Virus record (IMG/VR): IMGVR_UViG_3300001460_000291
Coordinates: 1 to 20,001 of that record
Strand: one strand, 5' to 3'
Origin: a virus
DNA length: 20,001 nt
Shown: in pieces, positions 14,285-20,001 of the stretch
Position numbering within the stretch: the stretch's first letter is position 1
Layout of the letters: every line of letters starts with the position of its first letter
Made by a program: the position numbers and the translations under genes
The notes under the pieces: generated by a model
What the model saw: the letters and a program-made list of their open reading frames with translations, nothing else
Databases searched by the model: none
Told to the model about the DNA's origin: nothing

Positions 14285-14899
14285 ATGAAAGCAAGTGAAA
14301 TGTTAAAAAAAATCAATACGCTCCTAGGGGTGCAAGTTGATTTAGAAGAGCTTGTCTTGGATAACGGTACGAGAATTTTTGCCGATAGCTACGACAAGGG
14401 TGAAAGCGTTTTTATCGTAACAGACGAAGACGAGAGAGTTCCTCTACCAAGTGGCGAGTATACCATAGAGGACGGTAGAATTTTAGTAGTAAAAGATGAC
14501 GGTTTAATTGATGAGATTAGACTTGAAACTATACCAGAAGCTGAAGAGGAAGGATACAAGGACGGAATCGCTGACGAGAAGGAAGACGTAAGAGAGGATA
14601 TGGAAGAGGAAGTAATAGTTGAAGTGCCTGACGAAGTAGCTCCTGAAATGGGTGATATTATCGCTGCAGTAGTAGAGGTAGTAAGTCCTATAATCGAGGA
14701 AGTAAAAGAAGAGATTGAGGAATTAAAAAAGAAGTACGGTGAAGTTGAAAAGGTAAAAGAAAAAATGTCTAAACAACCAGCTCGTAAACCTTTAACTCAA
14801 GCTCCAAATAAAAAGAATGATACTTTTCTATATGGTCAAAATAGACCAGAGACAACTATAGATAGAGTATTAGCAAAAATAAGTCAAATTAAAAAATAA
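14285..14899 (+). CDS. Probable scaffolding protein
   Basis: 204 residues. The N-terminal half is a small strand-rich domain: VLDNGTRIFADSYDKGESVF, then VPLPSGEYTIEDGRILVV and a DDGLIDEI strand, a repeat-like pattern I recognise from proteins encoded just before the major capsid gene in Bacteroidetes phages. The middle is extremely acidic (about 80-125), followed by a long Glu/Lys coiled coil (about 130-162), typical of scaffolding proteins. The C-terminal 40 residues are basic (ending TTIDRVLAKISQIKK), as expected for a capsid-binding tail. It lies two genes before the capsid protein and downstream of the protease, which would degrade it. Scaffold function is inferred from these features together. 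Confidence 0.7.
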   Translation: MKASEMLKKINTLLGVQVDLEELVLDNGTRIFADSYDKGESVFIVTDEDERVPLPSGEYTIEDGRILVVKDDGLIDEIRLETIPEAEEEGYKDGIADEKEDVREDMEEEVIVEVPDEVAPEMGDIIAAVVEVVSPIIEEVKEEIEELKKKYGEVEKVKEKMSKQPARKPLTQAPNKKNDTFLYGQNRPETTIDRVLAKISQIKK

Positions 14900-14910
14900 T
14901 AATAAAAACA

Positions 14911-15330
14911 ATGAGTACATTTATACACACAAGTAACGATGACGTAAGAGTACAAGTATCACAAAATACTATTTCTGCTTCATTATCAATTCCAGCAGGA
15001 GACGCAGGAATCGACCAAAACGTTGCGACAGACGCACTAGTTATTTCTCTACCTCAGATTCATTCTGAAAATATAGGTTTAACATATTTATTTAGAAATA
15101 CAGGAGCAGACGGTAACAACATAATCACTTTAAGTCCACACTCTTCAGATGGTTTTCACGGATCTATCGCTAACGCTGCAGCAGATTCTGTAGCTAGTGG
15201 AGTAGTAGACAAAGATTGGGTAAACACTAAAGCAACTGCAAATAGTGGAGACTATGTAATAATCAGAGCCGTAGCTTTAACAAAGTGGTTTATCGTAGGC
15301 GGTGTCGGAATATGGGCATCTGAAGCATAA
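14911..15330 (+). CDS. Probable capsid decoration protein
   Basis: 139 residues, rich in Ala, Ser, Asn and Thr, with regular short strands (VRVQVSQNTISASLSIPAG, then TYLFRNTGADGNNIITLSP and YVIIRAVALTKWFIVGG). Small size, beta content and location immediately before the major capsid gene fit a head decoration protein that binds the outside of the mature shell. No cysteine, membrane segment or enzyme motif. It is not similar enough to any decoration family that I can name, so the assignment is positional. Leader before the ATG is A/T only. Confidence 0.55.
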   Translation: MSTFIHTSNDDVRVQVSQNTISASLSIPAGDAGIDQNVATDALVISLPQIHSENIGLTYLFRNTGADGNNIITLSPHSSDGFHGSIANAAADSVASGVVDKDWVNTKATANSGDYVIIRAVALTKWFIVGGVGIWASEA

Positions 15331-15356
15331 TAATTAATAAATAAATAAATAATAAA
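15331..15356 (+). promoter_or_regulatory. A/T-only translation leader of the capsid gene
   Basis: The 26 bases between the decoration stop and the capsid ATG contain only A and T in a TAAA-type repeat. Similar leaders precede 14285 and 14911. With no Shine-Dalgarno site, such unstructured A-rich leaders are the expected strong initiation signal in Bacteroidetes. Confidence 0.5.
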
Positions 15357-16310
15357 ATGAAAAGAAATATAAATTTAGCGACTACAACTTCGATAACTAC
15401 AAGTTATTCCGGTGAGTTCGGAAATCAGTATATCGCTGCTGCTCTTCTTTCTGCGAGTACAATCAATGACGGAGGAATTACAGTAAAACCAAATATCAAT
15501 TTTAGAGAAACTATTAAGAAAGTAGACACTGGGTCTTTAGTATCTGATGCTACTTGCGACTTTAACCCTAACTCTTCTATTACTCTTACTGAGAGAATAC
15601 TTGAGCCAGATAATTTACAAGTTAATTTACAAGTTTGTAAAAATGACTTTTTAAAAGATTGGGAGGCGCAATCGATGGGGTTCTCGGGCTTTAAAAACCT
15701 ACCTCCTCAATTTTCAGATTTTATCTTAGCTCACGTTGCAGCAGAGATAGCTCAAAAAACTGAGCAAACAATTTGGAGAGGTGTAGCTGCAAATGTAGGA
15801 GAGTATGCAGGTTTAGTTACTTTAGCCGCAGCAGACGCTACAATTCCTGCAGCTCAAAAAATTGGTGCTGCCGCAGTTGATGCTGCAAACGTAATTGCTC
15901 AAATGGGACTCGTAGTTGACCAAATTCCGTCAGCTTTATATGGAAAAGAAGACCTACACTTATACGTTTCACAAAATGTAGCTAGAGCTTATGTTAGAGC
16001 TTTAGGAGGTTTTGGAGCAAATGGACTAGGAGCAGCAGGTACTAACGCAATGGGAACTCAATGGTGGAATAACGGAAGTCTTTCTTTTGACGGAGTTAAA
16101 GTATTTGTAGCACAAGGAATGAATGACAATTCAATGATGGCTGCAGAGCGTTCAAACTTATACTTTGGAACTTCTTTAGTTGGAAATATGAATGAAGTAA
16201 AACTATTAGATATGAGCGACTTAGATGGCTCTTCTAATGTTAGAGTTATTTGCAGATTCTCTGGAACTGTGAACTATGGAATTGCTTCTGACATCGTAGT
16301 TTATTCTTAA
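15357..16310 (+). CDS. Major capsid protein, HK97-fold type
   Basis: 317 residues, the main shell subunit. Support: size, position after protease, scaffold and decoration genes, the terminator right behind it, and composition (many Ala, Gly and Asn, few Lys). The N-terminus (MKRNINLATTTSITTSYSGE) is flexible and Ser/Thr-rich, followed by an ERILEPDNLQVNLQVCKNDFL strand region and helix FILAHVAAEIAQKTEQTIWRG, which fits the spine helix of the HK97 fold. VDQIPSALYGKEDLHLYVS and the C-terminal FGTSLVGNMNEVKLLDMS to SDIVVYS fit the P- and A-domain strands. There is no long N-terminal delta domain, consistent with a separate scaffold gene. Function is confident; the fold is inferred. Confidence 0.88.
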   Translation: MKRNINLATTTSITTSYSGEFGNQYIAAALLSASTINDGGITVKPNINFRETIKKVDTGSLVSDATCDFNPNSSITLTERILEPDNLQVNLQVCKNDFLKDWEAQSMGFSGFKNLPPQFSDFILAHVAAEIAQKTEQTIWRGVAANVGEYAGLVTLAAADATIPAAQKIGAAAVDAANVIAQMGLVVDQIPSALYGKEDLHLYVSQNVARAYVRALGGFGANGLGAAGTNAMGTQWWNNGSLSFDGVKVFVAQGMNDNSMMAAERSNLYFGTSLVGNMNEVKLLDMSDLDGSSNVRVICRFSGTVNYGIASDIVVYS

Positions 16311-16332
16311 TAATTAAATTAACCAAAATTTA

Positions 16333-16367
16333 GGGTAGGTGGGACAAACCTGCTTACCCTTTTTTTT
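16333..16367 (+). terminator. Rho-independent terminator after the capsid gene
   Basis: GGGTAGGTGGG (16333-16343) pairs with CCTGCTTACCC (16349-16359) as an 11-pair stem with three G-T wobbles and loop ACAAA, followed by eight T (16360-16367). It stands 22 bases after the capsid stop. The next gene has no promoter-like motif of its own, so some read-through is implied. Confidence 0.85.
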
Positions 16368-16383
16368 ATAAAAATATATATCA

Positions 16384-16914
16384 ATGAGTTGTTCAATATT
16401 AAGTACAGGTAGAAATCTACCTTGCATCAAAAGTGTTGGAGGCGTTAAGAGTATAATTTTAGCTGACTTTGGAACTTTAGGAAACTTATCTGTTACTGGA
16501 GCTGAAGTTACTGCAATTAGCACGACACCTGCAGCCTATAAATACCTGGTAAAACCAGGCTCTTCTGGAATGGAGGAAACGATTACTGCTTCGGCAGAGA
16601 ATGGTACGGTTTATTACGACCAAAATGTTACTGTTCAATTACAAAAATTAGACAAATTAACTCAAGCTGAATTACAGGACGTAGTCAAAGGAAACCCTCA
16701 CGTTTTTGTAGAAGACTTTAACTCTAATACATTCCTAGTAGGAGCGTATAATGGAGCTGACGTTTCTGCAGGTACAATAGGAACTGGGACAGCCCTTGCA
16801 GATTTTACAGGATTTAATTTAACATTTACAGCTCAAGAGCAGTTACCAGCTTTTTTCTGTGCTAGTGCTGTAGTAAGTGCTTTACAAATTGGAGCTGCAA
16901 TAAGCCCAGTATAA
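16384..16914 (+). CDS. Tail tube-like structural protein
   Basis: 176 residues. The start MSCSILSTGRNLPCIKSVGGVKSIILADF, an EETITASAENGTVYYDQNVTVQL strand pair and LDKLTQAELQDVVKGNPHVFVED, followed by GNTF-like and TGFNLTFTAQEQLPAFF segments, match a protein type that I know as the tail tube candidate of Bacteroidetes phages: an Ig-like or tube-fold beta protein with one helix in the middle. If it is the tube, it is separated from the other tail genes by the entire head module. It lies between two predicted terminators, which would give it its own expression level. The exact role cannot be proven from sequence. Confidence 0.6.
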   Translation: MSCSILSTGRNLPCIKSVGGVKSIILADFGTLGNLSVTGAEVTAISTTPAAYKYLVKPGSSGMEETITASAENGTVYYDQNVTVQLQKLDKLTQAELQDVVKGNPHVFVEDFNSNTFLVGAYNGADVSAGTIGTGTALADFTGFNLTFTAQEQLPAFFCASAVVSALQIGAAISPV

Positions 16915-16942
16915 TAAAGTTTTTTTCTGTGTTTAGTTTTGA

Positions 16943-16969
16943 AGTAGGGCGTAAAAGCCCTATTTCTTT
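16943..16969 (+). terminator. Probable terminator after the tail tube-like gene
   Basis: TAGGGC (16945-16950, with T at 16945) pairs with GCCCTA (16957-16962) around GTAAAA; the stem can be extended by a G-T and an A-T pair. The following tract TTTCTTTA is interrupted, so this is weaker than the other two. It is followed by the promoter-like motif at 17007. Confidence 0.65.
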
Positions 16970-17004
16970 ATGTAATAGTTTTATTTATACAAAAACTAAA
17001 AAAA

Positions 17005-17029
17005 TTACGTTATACTATTAAAGGATAAA
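17005..17029 (+). promoter_or_regulatory. Putative phage promoter, copy 5 (ACGTTATACTATTA)
   Basis: TTACGTTATACTATTA lies between the terminator and the ATG at 17030. The first eight bases are identical to other copies and the rest is looser. Here the distance to the start codon is longer (15 bases after ACGTTATA) and contains AAAGGATAAA, so this transcript would have a short leader. Confidence 0.5.
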
Positions 17030-17449
17030 ATGATAGTTTTAACTACTGCTACTACGGAACAAACTTTTGGCATAATACCCAGGGAGTATGTAACTGACGC
17101 TACAATTTGTATAAGAGACGAAAGCACAAACGATGAGAATTGCGTTTTAACTTCTGGTAGTTTTTGGAATACATATAATGTAGATTGGGAACTTGCGACA
17201 AATGATTGGGAAGACGAAGTAGGAATTGTAATAACTAACGACACTATGTTTGTTACTATGAATTTAAACTTAATTGAGGGAAGGTTTTATGATATTAAAA
17301 TAACTAATACAAGTGGAACTGTTATATTTAGAGATAAAATATTTTGTACAGATCAAACTATAGACCAAGAAACTAATAATTATTATGATGTTAACCAAGG
17401 ACAATATATTCAAAACACTTCAGGAAATAACGACTATATAATATTCTAA
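17030..17449 (+). CDS. Small beta-rich virion protein
   Basis: 139 residues starting MIVLTTATTEQTFGIIPRE. Strand-rich: the middle repeats hydrophobic and polar residues, TMFVTMNLNLIEGRFYDIKI leads into TSGTVIFRDKIFCTDQTIDQ and a final YYDVNQGQYIQNTSGNNDYIIF. I recognise this order (TTATT start, YRDKIFCTDQ and NDYI end) from small genes near the portal of Bacteroidetes phages, where they are annotated as hypothetical or structural. It has its own promoter-like motif and ends one base before the portal gene (TAATATG). It may be a head or neck accessory protein; the precise role is unknown. Confidence 0.6.
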   Translation: MIVLTTATTEQTFGIIPREYVTDATICIRDESTNDENCVLTSGSFWNTYNVDWELATNDWEDEVGIVITNDTMFVTMNLNLIEGRFYDIKITNTSGTVIFRDKIFCTDQTIDQETNNYYDVNQGQYIQNTSGNNDYIIF

Positions 17450-17450
17450 T

Positions 17451-19409
17451 ATGAAAGTAAACTTTTTACAATTAAGCACCTATACAACACCTGAAGTAAG
17501 AGAGGTAAACAACCAAGATTGGATACAATATGGAGCAGATAATAACTACTTTCAATTTTTGATTGATAGGTATAATGGGTCTGCTACTAACAACGCTCTT
17601 ATTAATGGTATTTCACAAATGATAGTTGGACGTTATTTAGACGCTACAGACTCTAATAGAAAACCAGATGAGTATGCACAAATGAAATCTATGATTTCTG
17701 AGGATATGCAAATGAAACTAGCTAGTGATTTAAAACTAATGGGTCAATGTGCTATCCAAGTTATTTATAGTCAAGATAGGTTAAGAATAGCTCAAGTGGA
17801 GCACGTGCCAATAGAGACTTTAAGGGCTGAAAAATGTAATGAAGAGGGAGAGATTCCAGCTTACTATTATTTTTATGATTGGGAAGAGTTCCAACAAGGT
17901 GATGAGCTAGAGAGAATACCAGTATTTGGGTCTTCTAATAGTGAAATGGAAATACTTTACATAAAACCTTATAGAGCTGGATTTAAATATTATAGTCCTG
18001 TAGACTACCAAGGAGGAATACAATATGCTGAGCTAGAAGAGGAAATAGCTAACTATCACTTAAATAACATAATGAATGGTTTAGCACCTTCAATGTTAAT
18101 AAACTTTAATAATGGTACTCCAACTGAAGAGGAGAGAAATATTATAGAACAAAAAATAGCTGCAAAATACCAAGGCACTTCTAATGCTGGGCGTTATATA
18201 CTAGCTTTTAATGACTCGGCAGATTCTGCAGCAACTATGGAGGCAGTTCAATTAAGTGACGCTCCACAACAATACGAGTTTTTATCTACTGAGTCTATGA
18301 AAAAAATAATGGTAGCTCATAGAGTTACTAGTCCTATTTTATTTGGTATTAAGGATATGACTGGTTTTGGAAATAATGCAGAGGAAATAGTTACAGCTTC
18401 TACATTAATGGATAATACTGTTATAAGACCTTTTCAGCAACTTTTATTAAATGCTTTTGACGATATACTAGTTTACAATAAGATAGTCCTTAATTTATAC
18501 TTTAAAACGCTCCAACCTTTAGAGTTTAACGACTTAACAAACGCTACTAATAAAGAACAAATAGAAGAGGAAACTGGACAAAAGTTTTCATTTTCAAAAG
18601 TAATTGATGGAAAAATAGCATACGAAACGATTGAGGAAGCTGAAAATAAAGCTAATGAAATAGGATGTATGGGCTATCACGAACACGAGCTAGATGGCAA
18701 AATTTATTATATGCCTTGTCAAACTCACGAAGAGTTAAAGGCTCCTTGTTGGAAAGGATATGAGCAAATAGGCACAAAAATAAAAGATGGAAAAGAGGTT
18801 CCTAACTGCGTTCCTTTAAATGTAAACGAAGAGTTAACTAAAGCTATTTTAAGTGAGTTAGAAGGTAAAGGCGAAGACGAGGAAATAGAAGGCTACGAAT
18901 TAATAGATTCAAGACCTGCTAATGACTATGACAAAATACTAAACCACTCTTTAAAATTTGCTATGGATTTAGCTACAGTACCTACTAGCACCCCAAACAA
19001 AAAAAGCTCTCAAGATACGAGTATAATAAAAGTGCGTTATAGGTATTACGGAAGTAATAATCCAGAAAGAGAATTTTGTCGTAAAATGTGGTCAGCTAAA
19101 AAAGTTTATAGAATGGAGGACTTAGACAAAGAAAGTTCGGATAATCCTGGGTTCGGTCCTGGTGGTTCAAATTCTTATAATTTATGGCTTTACAAAGGAG
19201 GAGTTAATTGTCAACACTATTGGGAACGTAGAACATATTTAAGAAAAAACAACAAGAGAATTACAGTAGCAGAGGCTAGACGTAAAATCGCAGCTTTAGA
19301 CCCTAGTTTAAAAAAGGAAGCACAAATAGAAACTAATGTCCCTGAAGTTGCTCAAGTGGCTCAACCTAAAAATGATTGGTGGAGCTTAGACCCAAATTAT
19401 AGAAAATAA
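17451..19409 (+). CDS. Portal protein with C-terminal Cys/His mini-domains
   Basis: The portal is the dodecameric ring through which DNA enters and leaves the capsid. Residues 1 to about 385 look like a portal core: WIQYGADNNYFQFLIDRYNG near the start, a stretch of helices with MIVGRYLDATDSN, strand regions in the middle and a late helix MKKIMVAHRVTSPILFGI followed by EEIVTASTLMDNTVIRPFQQ, the typical portal stem and crown order. The remaining 265 residues are unusual: GCMGYHEHELDGKIYYMPC (about 402-420), GYEQIGTKIKDGKEVPNCVP (about 434-453) and FCRKMWSAKKVYRMEDLD to GGVNCQHYWERRTYLRK (about 541-605), which are small modules that in other phages I know belong to separate head proteins. At 652 residues it is longer than most portals. 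It lies near the end of the window, far from the terminase. Confidence 0.82.
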   Translation: MKVNFLQLSTYTTPEVREVNNQDWIQYGADNNYFQFLIDRYNGSATNNALINGISQMIVGRYLDATDSNRKPDEYAQMKSMISEDMQMKLASDLKLMGQCAIQVIYSQDRLRIAQVEHVPIETLRAEKCNEEGEIPAYYYFYDWEEFQQGDELERIPVFGSSNSEMEILYIKPYRAGFKYYSPVDYQGGIQYAELEEEIANYHLNNIMNGLAPSMLINFNNGTPTEEERNIIEQKIAAKYQGTSNAGRYILAFNDSADSAATMEAVQLSDAPQQYEFLSTESMKKIMVAHRVTSPILFGIKDMTGFGNNAEEIVTASTLMDNTVIRPFQQLLLNAFDDILVYNKIVLNLYFKTLQPLEFNDLTNATNKEQIEEETGQKFSFSKVIDGKIAYETIEEAENKANEIGCMGYHEHELDGKIYYMPCQTHEELKAPCWKGYEQIGTKIKDGKEVPNCVPLNVNEELTKAILSELEGKGEDEEIEGYELIDSRPANDYDKILNHSLKFAMDLATVPTSTPNKKSSQDTSIIKVRYRYYGSNNPEREFCRKMWSAKKVYRMEDLDKESSDNPGFGPGGSNSYNLWLYKGGVNCQHYWERRTYLRKNNKRITVAEARRKIAALDPSLKKEAQIETNVPEVAQVAQPKNDWWSLDPNYRK

Positions 19410-19413
19410 AGAT

Positions 19414-19929
19414 ATGGCTACAGCATTATTTATATCGAGAACAGACTTAGTAAGAAACTCCATAATTGATGGGTCAGTAGACGCAGATTTGCTTTTACCT
19501 TTTGTCAAGATTGCACAACAAATGCACATCCAAAATTATCTAGGTACAGATCTATACAACCAAATTTCAGAAATGATTACTAATGGAACTTTAACACACG
19601 CAGCAAATCCTGACTATTTTTATTTAGTTAACGAATACGTGCAGCCAATGTTAATAATGTTTAGTATGGTCGATTTCCTTCCTTTCTCAAATTACGCTAC
19701 AAAACAAGGAGGCACTTATAGGCATCGTTCAGAAAACGCAGACTTACCCACAAAAGATGAGATTGATTTTCTAGTACAAAAATATAGAGACTTTGCAGAT
19801 TTCTATACTAGAAGGTTTATAGACTATATGAATTTTAACGCTTCAACAAAGTTTCCAAAGTACTACTCGAATAGTAATGACGATATGTACCCTGATACTG
19901 AAGCTAATTGGGTAGGATGGGTATTATGA
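19414..19929 (+). CDS. Head-tail adaptor-like protein (head completion)
   Basis: 171 residues, helical at both ends. It begins with ATALFISRTDLVRNSIIDGS, then LLLPFVKIAQQMHIQNYLGTDLYNQI, a helix pair with the IQxYLGxxLY pattern typical of the adaptor or head-completion protein next to the portal in Bacteroidetes phages (I believe close to the DUF6712 type). The second half contains YVQPMLIMFSMVDFLPFSNY and a long helix, FLVQKYRDFADFYTRRFIDYM. It would bind under the portal ring and create the surface for tail attachment. Position directly after the portal fits. The stop overlaps the next ATG (ATGA). Confidence 0.65.
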   Translation: MATALFISRTDLVRNSIIDGSVDADLLLPFVKIAQQMHIQNYLGTDLYNQISEMITNGTLTHAANPDYFYLVNEYVQPMLIMFSMVDFLPFSNYATKQGGTYRHRSENADLPTKDEIDFLVQKYRDFADFYTRRFIDYMNFNASTKFPKYYSNSNDDMYPDTEANWVGWVL

Positions 19930-20001
19930 AAAAAGAATATAATATAAAAAAAACAAACTTTAAAAAGTTATTAGTTTATCTAAAAAAAATAAAAAATGAG
20001 T
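19926..20001 (+). CDS. Start of a lysine-rich gene, cut by the window end
   Basis: ATG 19926 overlaps the adaptor stop as ATGA and the frame stays open for 25 codons to the end of the window. The visible part (MKKEYNIKKTNFKKLLVYLK) is very lysine-rich and contains no motif. The coupling to the adaptor suggests a real gene in the same operon. Confidence 0.5.
   Translation, partial: MKKEYNIKKTNFKKLLVYLKKIKNE

Noticed and set aside
1-20001. tRNA genes, CRISPR array, insertion sequence, integrase and attachment site
   Set aside because: Looked for cloverleaf-like segments, regularly spaced repeats, transposase or recombinase motifs and flanking direct repeats; none was seen by reading.

Overview
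The window looks like part of the genome of a tailed phage (or prophage) of a Bacteroidetes host, most likely a flavobacterium. The DNA is AT-rich. Every supported gene lies on the + strand, with almost no space between genes. Starts lack convincing Shine-Dalgarno sites and are preceded by A/T-rich leaders, as is usual in Bacteroidetes. TGA is used as a stop, so the standard bacterial code applies. The long tape measure, the tail assembly chaperone with a frameshift site, and the absence of sheath or podovirus-type tail genes suggest a siphovirus-like virion. No integrase, endolysin, tRNA, CRISPR array or insertion sequence was found.

Layout. Positions 1-1441 hold the end of an unknown gene, a compact cytosine-C5 DNA methyltransferase and a protein resembling the DNA-binding domain of DnaA. 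Positions 1467-2992 encode the packaging motor (small and large terminase). Positions 2970-4958 are an accessory stretch: two tiny zinc-ribbon proteins, a PAPS-reductase/PP-loop enzyme, a gene-free and relatively GC-rich piece of about 200 bp that may be structured RNA, three other small proteins, and a clear terminator. Positions 5048-11957 are the tail module: a tail assembly chaperone pair joined by a predicted -1 frameshift, a tail terminator-like protein, a gp10-like neck protein, two large tail proteins, a small charged protein and the tape measure. Positions 11991-16310 are the capsid-building module: an XkdF-like maturation protease, small Cys-containing proteins, two paralogous acidic proteins, a scaffold-like protein, a probable decoration protein and the major capsid protein, followed by a terminator. 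Positions 16384-20001 carry a tail-tube-like protein, a second terminator, a small virion protein, the portal with an unusual C-terminal extension, a head-tail adaptor and the start of another gene.

The gene order is rearranged relative to the textbook order (terminase, portal, protease, capsid, tail): the tail genes come first and the portal lies about 15 kb downstream of the terminase. Five copies of a motif close to ACGTTATATWAGTA lie immediately before gene starts. Two of them directly follow predicted terminators. I interpret the motif as a phage promoter that makes leaderless or very short-leader mRNAs. The clearest unusual mechanism is the T-run slippery site at 5529-5537, where about 150 bp appear to code for protein in two frames.
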